From assembly GCA_043777755.1 (NCBI GenBank), contig JAYWHK010000344.1:1-16049 (forward strand): DNA of 16,049 nucleotides. The letters run 5' to 3'. This DNA comes from CANHEE01 sp043777755 (GTDB lineage Bacteria; Bacteroidota; Bacteroidia; Chitinophagales; Saprospiraceae). Shown here piece after piece: positions 1-6,834 of this stretch (the first letter of the stretch is position 1; each line of letters begins with the position of its first letter). The notes beneath the pieces are model-generated. The model was not told the origin of the DNA. It made no database searches and was given only the letters and a program-made list of their open reading frames with translations. The position numbers and the translations under genes were made by a program.

Positions 1-73
1 TCAATTTTTTATTTTTATAAAAATCATAAAAAATTATAAAATTTTAGTATCCAAAAAAATTATACCTAAAATT

Positions 74-151
74 TCAAAAACTGGAACATCGAGTATTAGT
101 ATTTTGAGCAGCTAAAAAAGTAGAGAAAAAGAGCAAAAAAAGTGTTTTCAT
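74..151 (-). pseudogene. Truncated secreted-protein start (signal peptide only)
   Basis: A 25-codon reading frame starts at an ATG and encodes a typical export signal (MKTLFLLFFSTFLAAQN), with an A-A-Q cleavage site of the kind common in Bacteroidota. It stops eight residues after the site. Below it the DNA is very AT-rich, with a short hairpin (bases 3-12 with 26-35) and no further convincing reading frame. It could be the remnant of a secreted protein gene cut short, or a chance ORF. The rest of 1-405, apart from the hairpin element at 275-397, shows nothing I can name. Confidence 0.25.
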
Positions 152-274
152 GTTAAATAAATTACTTTTATATCATTTTTAATTTTTTCAAAAAAATAAA
201 AATTTTCGATTTGCCAAGTCTTATCTAATGCTGTTTTGGTATTTGTTCCTTTCCTCGAATCAAAAACAAGACTA

Positions 275-397
275 CTGCGCTGTCCTATTGAGCGTGCGAA
301 ACATCTTACGTTTCATTCTACGGACTCATACTTTTCATATCTATCAGTTCCTTCGCAAGCTCTCCAAAGGAGTCCTTTGGACAGAATGACAGTGCAG
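275..397. repeat. Hairpin repeat element downstream of the GIY-YIG gene
   Basis: The left end (CTGCGCTGTCCTATTGAGC...TGCGAA) pairs imperfectly with the right end (TTCCTTCGCAAGCTC...GACAGAATGACAGTGCAG). The right arm also carries a perfect 9-bp palindrome, TCCAAAGGA/TCCTTTGGA, at 363-381. The right arm shares the string ATCAGTTCCTTCGCAAGCTC with the element at 767-870, so the two belong to one family. It resembles a REP-like or MITE-like non-coding element. Confidence 0.6.
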
Positions 398-405
398 GAA
401 TAAAA

Positions 406-714
406 TTAATCTTCCGTTCTTACATCTATAAATTCCCATTTAGGATTTACGGAATTAATCAATACTTCTTTTTTCATTCTTGACCATCCTTTTATTTCTT
501 TCTCACGAGCAATTGCATCTCTTATATCAGTGTATTCTTCAACATAAATCAAATTGTAGCAAAAATATTTTCCTGCAAATGATTTTCTTTTCTCTTGGCT
601 ATCTTCGTAATGCTCTTTCATTCTTCGCCAAATATTGTTGGTAACACCCGTATAAAGCACTGTTTTCTTTGGATTTGTACAGATATAAGTGTAAAAATAT
701 TGTCGAACAAGCAT
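406..714 (-). CDS. GIY-YIG domain protein (single-domain, URI-like)
   Basis: A 102-residue protein consisting of almost nothing but a GIY-YIG nuclease fold. Visible motifs: YTY at 8-10 and YTG at 21-23, which stand for GIY and YIG; a conserved Arg-x5-His stretch (R30, H35) after them; and AREKEIKGWSRMKK at 69-82, whose Glu is the expected metal ligand. The ending NPKW (90-93) is typical of this short subfamily. Members can cut or nick DNA, but the role of the free-standing bacterial versions is mostly unknown. The gene stands alone and lies between two hairpin repeats of one family (275-397 and 767-870), which hints at a link between gene and repeats; that link is inference. The start at 714 fits the usual family N terminus. 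Confidence 0.85.
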   Translation of the reverse strand: MLVRQYFYTYICTNPKKTVLYTGVTNNIWRRMKEHYEDSQEKRKSFAGKYFCYNLIYVEEYTDIRDAIAREKEIKGWSRMKKEVLINSVNPKWEFIDVRTED

Positions 715-766
715 TTTTTGAGTTTTTTAAATAAATGAAAAACAAAAATTAAGTTTTAAAACAGAG

Positions 767-870
767 TCTGTCATCCTGAGCGTGCGAAGGAAGTGTTTAT
801 AGGTTTTGCAAATCAAAACTACCATTTGTTTTATTACGTATCAGTTCCTTCGCAAGCTCAGGATGACAGA
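767..870. repeat. Hairpin repeat element upstream of the GIY-YIG gene
   Basis: Arms at 767-792 and 845-870 form an inverted repeat of 26 bases with one mismatch (core CTGTCATCCTGAGC with GCTCAGGATGACAG), separated by about 50 AT-rich bases. It is the same family as the element at 275-397. Of the gap 715-1065, this element and the ftsI terminator region at 998-1068 are the only structures I see; 871-990 shows nothing recognisable. Confidence 0.7.
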
Positions 871-997
871 TTCGTTTTTATTTTGGTAGATTCATTTTTT
901 ATTAAAAGGGTAAAACCTTACGTAAATTAGTATAATTATTTAGTGTCCTTCAAGTAATTTTTTCCTGTATAAAAAATCTTGTGTTTCGCTTCACATT

Positions 998-1068
998 GGG
1001 CAACCGCAATGGTTAAAAAAATCGTAGATTTTTTTAACCATTCGGGCAACCGCAAGGGTTTGCCCCTA
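998..1068 (-). terminator. Terminator-like double repeat at the end of ftsI
   Basis: A perfect 13-bp hairpin, GGTTAAAAAAATC / GATTTTTTTAACC (1011-1023 with 1027-1039, loop GTA), is flanked by two direct copies of GGGCAACCGCAA (998-1009 and 1044-1055). The second copy belongs to a second palindrome, GGGCAA...TTTGCCCC, that reaches the ftsI stop codon. The A/T-run stem could terminate transcription in either direction. The GGGCAACCGCAAGGG type of sequence looks like an interspersed repeat, not a dedicated terminator. Confidence 0.55.
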
Positions 1069-3183
1069 CTGGAGGGAAATCGTTACGTACATTCCCTTTT
1101 GCACTCTTGTTCCTGCTGGTACGGATTGTGCTTTGACAATTCCATAACCGTTGATTCCCACTTTACAACCTCGATTTTCAAGGATATGCAAGGCATCTTT
1201 GAGCCTCATACCTGTCAGATTCGGGATAATATTTTCAGGAACACTGCGCTCCATTATTTTCAAACTGTCGTTTTTTGCGTTCAACGATGCGTAAGTTCGC
1301 TTTGTTTTTTTATAATACCTAAAATTTAATTTGTCTAAAAGATAATCTAAATCTTCGGTTGTGCCTACGTCAGCCGTTGGGAACATTGCCGTTGGCATTT
1401 GCTTTTTTTCTTTAAAATTAATGGGCTGATGCAGCTCATGTTTGACCGTAAATGCTTTATCTGCAATTTCTCTAAACACAGAACCTGCGCAATCTGCACC
1501 GTAAAAACTACCTTGTTTTGGGTCATAAACCACTACAATACAAGAATAAACAGGGTCTTCCGCTGGAAAATAACCTACAAAAGACGCTTGATAACCAGGG
1601 TCGCCTTGTTCACGAAGTTTTGAATAATTGAACTGGGCTGTACCCGTTTTGCCTGCATAATTATACTTTGCCGTTTTGTAATTTTTCATTGTACCACGAT
1701 TGACAACGCCTTCCAAAAGGTCTTGACAACGGGCGATAATTTTTTTACTGGCAATACTTCTTTTTACTACTGTTGGTTTGAATGTTTTGACGGTTTCGCC
1801 AAAACGTTGTAATTCTGTCACCAAATAAGGTTTCATCATTTCACCACCGTTGGCTATGGCATTGTAAAAATTCAAGATTTGAAGCGGAGTCATGGAACTT
1901 TCGTAACCAATCGCCATCCAAGGAAGGGTCGTTCCCGACCAATCGTCTTTGGCATCGTAGGCTTCTTTGATGTAAGGTTTTACCTCACCGTCCAAATCTA
2001 CACCTGTTGGCAAATCCAAACCATAATCCTTAAAATGCTCTATAAACTTGTCCGCTTTTTTGGTGTCTCCATAAAATTTTTGAACCAAACGAGCAACTCC
2101 AACATTGGAAGAAATCTCAAACGCATGGCGTACCGTTGTTTCTCTCAAACCATGTTTTTCAGAATCAAGCAATTCGCTGTCATAAAATTTTGTTTTTCCA
2201 TAATTGATATTTACGGTATCTTCCAAGTGTACAAAACCATCTTCCAACAATGCCATCATAGAGGCAATTTTAATAGAAGAACCTGGTTCTGTGCGTTTTG
2301 CAACCGCATAATTGTAGATTTCGCCCCAACCTTCGGGCGTTTTACCAAGGTTTGACATGGCTTTGATAGCTCCTGTTTTGACATCCATCACGACCGCACA
2401 ACCATGGTCAGCACCGTGTACTTCGAGTGAGCGAATCAATGCTTCTTGCGCAATGTCTTGCAAACTCACGTCAATTGTCGTTACAATATCATCACCATTT
2501 TTAGGCTGAATTTCAGTCAAATCGTACATAGGCAACCAAAGGTCACGACCAACACGAAACATCAATTCTTTACCTTGCATACCACCCAAAGTAGCGTTGT
2601 ATGAACCTTCTAAACCAATTTTTAAATCGTCTTTAACATAACCTATAGTACGCCTTGCCAACATTCCAAAAGGATGTTCACGGTTGTTCATTTGCTTGAC
2701 AATCAAGCCACCTTTGTATTTTCCAAGCCGAAAAAGTGGGAATTTTTTAATTCTATCCATTTCTTCAGGCGTTGCCCTTTCCTTTACCATGAGGTAACGC
2801 TCGCCTTTCATTCGCCTTTCGACGATGTGCGCTCGCCAACCTCCTGCGGTCATTTTATTGTTAATTTGAGAAATACAAAGACTCAAACTATCCACATTTC
2901 TATAAAAATTCAAAGAATCAAGGTTGTCTGCGTTAGGGTCAAAACGAATTTCAAAATATGGAAGTGATGTTGCCAAAAGGCTTCCATCTGCTGCAAAAAC
3001 ATTGCCTCGCAATGGCTCAATCGGCATATATTTGACGTACAAGCTATCGCCTAAAGCACGCCATTTATCTCCATCTACCGTTGCGATGAAAAATGCTTTT
3101 GTGAATATCGTAACCGCCGCTGCGACTATAAATATCAAGACGATATACACTCTAATTAATACTTCGTTTTTTATTAAGCTCAT
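1066..3183 (-). CDS. ftsI: Penicillin-binding protein, FtsI/PBP3 type with PASTA domain
   Basis: A septal peptidoglycan transpeptidase of 705 residues that cross-links cell wall at the division site. A short cytoplasmic N terminus is followed by one membrane anchor (about 11-35) and the class-B PBP dimerisation region beginning with PLRGNVFAADG (57-67). The transpeptidase domain has all three active-site motifs: SSIK with nucleophile Ser302 (302-305), SSN (358-360) and KTGT (512-515). A single PASTA domain fills about 650-705. The order mraZ, rsmH, ftsL, ftsI fixes it as the dcw-cluster class-B PBP. The stop codon TAG at 1066-1068 lies at the edge of an interspersed repeat, so the exact C terminus may have been set by a repeat insertion. 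Another repeat sits directly upstream of the ATG and offers GGAAGG as a possible ribosome site. Confidence 0.95.
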   Translation of the reverse strand: MSLIKNEVLIRVYIVLIFIVAAAVTIFTKAFFIATVDGDKWRALGDSLYVKYMPIEPLRGNVFAADGSLLATSLPYFEIRFDPNADNLDSLNFYRNVDSLSLCISQINNKMTAGGWRAHIVERRMKGERYLMVKERATPEEMDRIKKFPLFRLGKYKGGLIVKQMNNREHPFGMLARRTIGYVKDDLKIGLEGSYNATLGGMQGKELMFRVGRDLWLPMYDLTEIQPKNGDDIVTTIDVSLQDIAQEALIRSLEVHGADHGCAVVMDVKTGAIKAMSNLGKTPEGWGEIYNYAVAKRTEPGSSIKIASMMALLEDGFVHLEDTVNINYGKTKFYDSELLDSEKHGLRETTVRHAFEISSNVGVARLVQKFYGDTKKADKFIEHFKDYGLDLPTGVDLDGEVKPYIKEAYDAKDDWSGTTLPWMAIGYESSMTPLQILNFYNAIANGGEMMKPYLVTELQRFGETVKTFKPTVVKRSIASKKIIARCQDLLEGVVNRGTMKNYKTAKYNYAGKTGTAQFNYSKLREQGDPGYQASFVGYFPAEDPVYSCIVVVYDPKQGSFYGADCAGSVFREIADKAFTVKHELHQPINFKEKKQMPTAMFPTADVGTTEDLDYLLDKLNFRYYKKTKRTYASLNAKNDSLKIMERSVPENIIPNLTGMRLKDALHILENRGCKVGINGYGIVKAQSVPAGTRVQKGMYVTISLQ

Positions 3184-3346
3184 AAGCCTTCCCTAAATCC
3201 CTTCCTGAGGAAGGGACTTGCCAACATGACATTCTCAAATTGTTGGTCTTAATTAAAAATAGTAGTTTTTATTGAAACCTTGCACAAAAGTCTTCCCTTC
3301 GGGGTCAAAAATGACTCTCTTGTAGGAGAATTTAGGTGGGGCTTTT
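3184..3346. repeat. Palindromic repeat cluster filling the ftsL-ftsI junction
   Basis: The 161-base gap between ftsL and ftsI is largely repeat sequence. One unit lies at 3184-3219 (AAGCCTTCCCTAAATCCC..., reverse orientation) and a second at 3313-3346 (GACTCTC...TTTAGGTGGGGCTTTT, forward). A half-unit near 3287-3305 reads AAAAGTCTTCCCTTCGGGG. The common pattern is AGTC-TCCC...-GGGA-ATTTAG-GGGGCTT. The first unit touches the ftsI start codon and the second overlaps the ftsL stop codon. A related unit is found inside the STAND gene at 15488-15524. Confidence 0.65.
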
Positions 3347-3662
3347 ATTCTATTACAATTTTAAACGGTTTCCTTGCACTTGTCAAATTCAATCCTGTTG
3401 GATTTACGTCTTTGCTCAGTTCACTTTGCGTTGTATTTTGCATAATACGAGATTGTATGCTCATGTATTCCCAACGCAATTCTTTGATTTCACGCTGCAT
3501 TACTTGAATTTTTTTTACTTTATTTTCTGCATAATGCGCATTTGCTATATATAATAATATCAAAAAAAAGCTAAACAGTACAAAACCAAAATTTTGGTAA
3601 AACCAGTTCGCACTGATATTACCAATATCCAAGTATTCTTTAAAATTAAATTTCTTAGCCAT
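3345..3662 (-). CDS. ftsL: FtsL-like division protein (Bacteroidota type)
   Basis: A 105-residue bitopic membrane protein. A cytoplasmic N terminus of about 22 residues precedes one hydrophobic segment (about 23-40), followed by a charged heptad-like stretch (about 45-75, AENKVKKIQVMQREIKEL) expected to form a coiled coil in the periplasm. The WEYMSIQSRIM stretch (64-74) is typical of the Bacteroidota FtsL_2 family. FtsL joins FtsB and FtsQ in the divisome and helps activate FtsW-FtsI. Its position between rsmH and ftsI is the standard one for ftsL, and this context carries much of the assignment because the primary sequence is poorly conserved. Confidence 0.85.
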   Translation of the reverse strand: MAKKFNFKEYLDIGNISANWFYQNFGFVLFSFFLILLYIANAHYAENKVKKIQVMQREIKELRWEYMSIQSRIMQNTTQSELSKDVNPTGLNLTSARKPFKIVIE

Positions 3663-3684
3663 AAAAACATAATTGATAATGAAT

Positions 3685-3752
3685 AATTAAAAATGAATAA
3701 TTAATGCGAACATTGGATTTTATTATAAATTATCAATTATTCATTTTTAATT
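3685..3752. repeat. AT-rich inverted repeat between the small ORF and ftsL
   Basis: A perfect 18-base inverted repeat, AATTAAAAATGAATAATT at 3685-3702 with its complement at 3735-3752. The right arm runs into the stop codon of the upstream small ORF (3751-3753). Similar AT-rich repeats lie at the other cluster junctions. The stem has no GC clamp, so it is a weak terminator candidate. Confidence 0.6.
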
Positions 3753-3969
3753 AAATCGTTAGTTCATAATTTTCAAAAAAATAATCCTTTAAAAAGTCCT
3801 CTACTTCAGCGATAGCGTCATCAATAGTTTCAGAGCCTCGGTCTTCGTAAAGTATGCCGCCATCATCTTTTAAGCGAATTAAGCTGTTTGTTTTTTCGTC
3901 TTCGCCTATTTCAATCTCTCCGTAGTTTTCTACGAAATAATGAATGGCGGGGAAATATTTTGAAAACAT
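3751..3969 (-). CDS. Small acidic protein of unknown function in the dcw cluster
   Basis: A 72-residue protein that I do not recognise. It is strongly acidic (many Glu and Asp, for example GEIEIGEDE at 17-25 and DDAIAEVEDFLKDYF at 50-64) and rich in aromatics near the N terminus (MFSKYFPAIHYFVENYG). There is no signal peptide or membrane segment, so it should be cytoplasmic. The C-terminal half looks helical and the N-terminal half has a beta-like alternation. It is co-directional with rsmH (35 bases downstream) and ftsL (88 bases upstream of that gene) and is probably cotranscribed. This is not a classical dcw gene. It may be a lineage-specific small protein; the regular codon-like composition and context argue against a chance ORF. 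Confidence 0.65.
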   Translation of the reverse strand: MFSKYFPAIHYFVENYGEIEIGEDEKTNSLIRLKDDGGILYEDRGSETIDDAIAEVEDFLKDYFFENYELTI

Positions 3970-4004
3970 ATTTTATTTAATTATAAATTAATAATTACTA
4001 ATTA

Positions 4005-4901
4005 TTAATTAATTTTCTGCCCTATTCTCAGTTTTGCGCTTCGGCTTCTCGTATTGACTTTTTGTTCTTCACGAGTTGCTTCAACTGCTTTTTTAGTAAT
4101 TATTTTAAAAGGTCTTTCGATATTGCCATAAAAATCTTGGACAACATCGCCTTTGCAATTGCCTGTTTTAAACAAATTTTTGACAGGACGATCTTCCAAA
4201 GAATGATAAGAAAGTACGACCAAACGCCCTTCTGGCTTCAAAATCTCCTTGGTAGCGTGCAAAAAGTCTTCCAAAACTTGTATTTCTTGGTTCACTTCGA
4301 TGCGTAGCGATTGAAAAACTTGTGCCAAATATTTATGCTCCTCTCCTCTAACCAAAGGTTTTAGCATCATCAAAAAATCATTGATGGTTTGGAAAGGTCG
4401 AACTTCTCTATTTTCAATAATTGCTTCTGCCAAAGTCTTAGAATTGCGAACTTCACCATATTCACTGAACATATTTTGCAGTTTTTCAGCCGAATAAGTG
4501 TTCAAAATAATAGCAGCGGTCAGTACATCTTTCTGATTCATACGCATATCAAGCGCAGCATCAAAACGAAAAGAAAAACCTCTATCGGCAGTATCAAACT
4601 GGTAAGAACTAACACCCAAATCCGCCAAAATACCATCAACTTGCTTGTAACCATGCAAACGCAAAAAACGCTTAATCTCGGCAAAGTTGGCTTGCACAAA
4701 AATAAAGCGTTTGTCTTCGGGAACATTTTTTATAGCATCTTCGTCTTGGTCGAAGCCAATTAATATCCCATTTTCATTGAGTTTTTCTAAAATTGCCCTA
4801 CTATGACCGCCACCTCCAAAAGTGACATCAACGTAAACGCCGTCAGGTTTGATATTCAAGCCGTCCAAACATTCTTTGAGCATGACAGGTACGTGGTACA
4901 T
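4005..4901 (-). CDS. rsmH: 16S rRNA (cytosine1402-N4)-methyltransferase RsmH (MraW)
   Basis: An SAM-dependent methyltransferase of 298 residues that modifies C1402 in the decoding centre of 16S rRNA. Motifs in order: HVPVML at 3-8; DVTFGGGGHS at 25-34 (SAM-binding loop); GFDQDEDA at 49-56; DGILADLGVSSYQFD at 89-103; RGFSFR at 107-112 followed by LDMRMN; then QSLRIEVN, SYHSLEDRPVK and a C-terminal NTRSRSAKLR. These cover the whole family length with no gap. It is the usual second gene of the dcw cluster, but here it is separated from mraZ by 347 bases of repeat and structured sequence instead of a few bases. An AT-rich repeat overlaps its stop codon at 3977-4010. Confidence 0.97.
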   Translation of the reverse strand: MYHVPVMLKECLDGLNIKPDGVYVDVTFGGGGHSRAILEKLNENGILIGFDQDEDAIKNVPEDKRFIFVQANFAEIKRFLRLHGYKQVDGILADLGVSSYQFDTADRGFSFRFDAALDMRMNQKDVLTAAIILNTYSAEKLQNMFSEYGEVRNSKTLAEAIIENREVRPFQTINDFLMMLKPLVRGEEHKYLAQVFQSLRIEVNQEIQVLEDFLHATKEILKPEGRLVVLSYHSLEDRPVKNLFKTGNCKGDVVQDFYGNIERPFKIITKKAVEATREEQKVNTRSRSAKLRIGQKIN

Positions 4902-4907
4902 AGCGTA

Positions 4908-5003
4908 AATTATTAATTAATAATTTTTAGTGAATAATTAATAATTACATAATCAAAATTTAATAGTCTTTAATTAATAATTTTTAATTAATAATTTTTA
5001 ATT
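4908..5003. repeat. AT-only direct repeats upstream of rsmH
   Basis: Three exact copies of TTAATTAATAATTTTT occur at 4913-4928, 4970-4985 and 4984-4999, the last two overlapping. Related AATTAATAATTA strings also sit at the rsmH/small-ORF junction (3977-4010). The sequence is almost free of G and C, and probably grew by slippage or is a degenerate interspersed repeat. It is the rsmH-proximal part of the 4902-5248 gap. Confidence 0.55.
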
Positions 5004-5090
5004 TTAAAAAACAGGTAGGTTTGTTTGACGTGTGTTTTCTCTGATAGTAGTTCGCCTAATATTCCTTTGCCTGTTGTAAAAATAAAATCG

Positions 5091-5186
5091 AAACAAGGAA
5101 TTCTGAGTGATTTTCTCAGGAACACCCGTCCTTCCTTGTTTGATCTCTAAATTAAAAGCCGCAAAACATGAAAAATCATTTTTGCG
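5091..5186 (-). other. Two strong hairpins in the mraZ-rsmH gap (structured RNA or mobile element)
   Basis: Hairpin 1: AAACAAGGAA at 5091-5100 pairs perfectly with 5132-5141, enclosing a second stem CTGAG/CTCAG (5103-5107 with 5115-5119). Hairpin 2: CGCAAAA at 5160-5166 pairs with 5180-5186, continued by ATGA/TCAT (5168-5171 with 5176-5179) around an AAAA loop with one bulged C. These stems have no coding explanation and are more GC-rich than the flanking AT repeats. On the minus strand they would lie in the mraZ-rsmH transcript. A 69-codon ORF crosses the region but looks like a by-product. Whether it is a cis-acting RNA, a small RNA or a non-autonomous element cannot be decided here. Confidence 0.5.
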
Positions 5187-5248
5187 TATGTAAAAGCCCA
5201 TGACGTCCCTCACGCCACAGGAGAAAAAATCTAAATCTTTATAAAAAT

Positions 5249-5704
5249 CTAATCTTTAACGCCTAATACTTCAAAAGCCAATTGCGATAAGTCCTCAGGG
5301 CTGATGTTGAAAATAGCATCATAAGCAGCTTTGTCCCAAATCTCAATACGGTCATAATTGGTCGCTAAAATAATATCTTTGTCTAACTTGGCAAATTCTA
5401 TTAATCTTCTTGGTATCAACATTCTATCCTGAGCATCCAACTCTACATCTTCCGTTCCTCTCACAAAAACTTGCTCTAAAAGACGATGCTTTGGATTGAA
5501 TCGGTCAATTTTTGATAAAATATCTTTCTTTTCGACTTCCCAAACTTCCGAAGGATAAATGACCAAACAATTGTCCAATGCTCTGTTGATTTTTAACTTC
5601 CGAACAGGATTTTCACCAAACTGTTTCATCAAGTCAGTTGGCATCCTAAACCTGCCTTTTGTGTCCAAAGTGCAAGGGAAATTATTTGAAAAATCGTAAG
5701 TCAT
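5249..5704 (-). CDS. mraZ: Transcriptional regulator MraZ
   Basis: A 151-residue DNA-binding protein, first gene of the dcw cluster, that regulates the cluster's own promoter. It has two SpoVT/AbrB-like halves, each with the family signature: DTKGRFRMP at 14-22 and DAQDRMLIP at 90-98. The second copy has Asp instead of Gly in the DxxGR motif, a mild variation. Known MraZ proteins form ring-shaped oligomers that contact several TGGG-type direct repeats. Three such repeats lie upstream at 5800-5823, overlapping the predicted promoter, so autoregulation is likely. The ATG at 5704 gives the standard N terminus. The C terminus is of normal length. Confidence 0.95.
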   Translation of the reverse strand: MTYDFSNNFPCTLDTKGRFRMPTDLMKQFGENPVRKLKINRALDNCLVIYPSEVWEVEKKDILSKIDRFNPKHRLLEQVFVRGTEDVELDAQDRMLIPRRLIEFAKLDKDIILATNYDRIEIWDKAAYDAIFNISPEDLSQLAFEVLGVKD

Positions 5705-5782
5705 CGTGTAAATTTAAAAATGAGGGAATTTAAAAATTTGAAAATAATTGATATTATTTTCTCAAAACCATCATTTAGGACA

Positions 5783-5823
5783 CAAAAGTAAATCTTTTTT
5801 CCCAAAATTCCCACTATTTCCCA
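5783..5823 (-). promoter_or_regulatory. mraZ promoter with three MraZ-box repeats
   Basis: On the minus strand TGGGA occurs three times, at 5819-5823, 5809-5813 and 5800-5804, with spacers of 5 and 4 bases. This matches the TGGGN direct repeats with about 10-base period known for MraZ operators in enterobacteria. Just downstream TACTTTTG (5783-5790) fits the Bacteroidota -7 consensus TAnnTTTG. The boxes cover the region where the -33 element would lie, which suits repression. The rest of the 5705-5999 divergent gap is AT-rich. Confidence 0.7.
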
Positions 5824-5980
5824 CTTTTAACACGATATTTTTTCAAAAAAAATATTTTTATTCCATCAAAAAAAAATAAATCATTGATTTTCAATATTTT
5901 AAATAGTATATTTTTGTTAAATATTTTTTAAGAGAAAATATTTTGGCGTAGTTTATGCGTTAAAAAAAATAATAATTCAT

Positions 5981-5988
5981 TATCTTTA
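5981..5988 (+). promoter_or_regulatory. Probable -7 promoter element for the glycosyltransferase gene
   Basis: TATCTTTA matches TAnnTTTG in 7 of 8 positions and is followed by CC. The ATG starts 12 bases after the element ends, so the mRNA leader would be only a few bases long, close to leaderless. Confidence 0.45.
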
Positions 5989-5999
5989 CCGTTAAATTT

Positions 6000-6815
6000 A
6001 TGAGTGCAATCACTGCGTTTGAAATTTGCCCAATTCTAACACAGCATAAAAGCTATAAACAGCCGCCTACTTTGACGACTACAAAACTATGGGATAGTCT
6101 TGTGATTATCCCTACTTATAACGAAATTGAAAACATCGAAAATATGATAAAAACAGTTTTTTCTTTTGAAAAAGCCTTTCATATTTTGATTGTTGATGAT
6201 GGTTCGCCTGACGGTACTGCCCGAAAAGTGAAGGACTTGCAAGCGCAATATCCGTCGCAATTGCACCTACTGGAGCGTAGTGGAAAGTTAGGTTTGGGTA
6301 CAGCTTATATTGCTGGTTTCAAATGGGGTTTGGCTCGTGAATACGATTTTATTTTTGAGATGGATTGCGATTTTTCGCACAACCCAAAGGATTTGCTTCG
6401 CTTGTACACAGCTTGTAAAAATGGTGCTGACTTGGCTGTTGGTTCTCGTTATGTCAAAGGTGGAAAATGCGAAAACTGGCCCGCTGACAGGTTGATTTTG
6501 TCTTATGGTGCTTCGATTTATGTCCGTCTAATCACTTGGATGACCGTCAAAGATCCTACGGCTGGCTTTATTTGCTATCGACGTAACGTACTGGAAACCA
6601 TTGACTTAGATACAATAAAATTTGTTGGCTATGCTTTTCAAATCGAAATGAAATATGCTGCGCATACATTGGGATTCAAGATTTCGGAAGTCCCGATTAC
6701 CTTTGTGGATAGGCTCGTTGGTACGTCAAAAATGTCAAAAGGAATTGTGAAAGAAGCGGTGATTGGAATATTGCATTTGAAGCGTAGAGGAATGTTTGGA
6801 AGTTGGAGGAAGTAA
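6000..6815 (+). CDS. GT2 glycosyltransferase, polyprenol-phosphate mannose/glucose synthase type
   Basis: A 271-residue GT-A fold enzyme resembling dolichyl/polyprenyl-phosphate mannosyltransferase (DPM1/Ppm1 group), which moves a sugar from a nucleotide donor to a polyprenyl phosphate at the inner membrane. Motifs: VIIPTYNE at 35-42; DDGSPDGT at 66-73; the metal-binding DxD in EMDCDFSH (Asp122 and Asp124); GSRYVKGG at 148-155; DPTAGF at 185-190; and VDRLVGTSKMS at 236-246. There is no C-terminal membrane domain, so it is the short soluble form. The first 32 residues precede the catalytic fold and are not typical; a TTG at codon 25 is an alternative start, but the ATG has a promoter-like element just upstream. 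The donor sugar cannot be read from the sequence. It stands alone, divergent from mraZ. Confidence 0.88.
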   Translation: MSAITAFEICPILTQHKSYKQPPTLTTTKLWDSLVIIPTYNEIENIENMIKTVFSFEKAFHILIVDDGSPDGTARKVKDLQAQYPSQLHLLERSGKLGLGTAYIAGFKWGLAREYDFIFEMDCDFSHNPKDLLRLYTACKNGADLAVGSRYVKGGKCENWPADRLILSYGASIYVRLITWMTVKDPTAGFICYRRNVLETIDLDTIKFVGYAFQIEMKYAAHTLGFKISEVPITFVDRLVGTSKMSKGIVKEAVIGILHLKRRGMFGSWRK

Positions 6816-6834
6816 GACTATTCCTGAATTCTTC

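Noticed and set aside
275..870. CRISPR array
   Set aside because: The repeats here are inverted and few, with no regular spacers, and no cas genes are present.
979..1329. Plus-strand ORF opposite the end of ftsI
   Set aside because: It lies antisense to the conserved PASTA region and across the repeats; a shadow frame.
5004..5213. A 69-codon minus-strand ORF in the mraZ-rsmH gap
   Set aside because: It runs through two strong hairpins and AT repeats and has an Arg/Asn/Phe-rich composition; better explained as a structured element.
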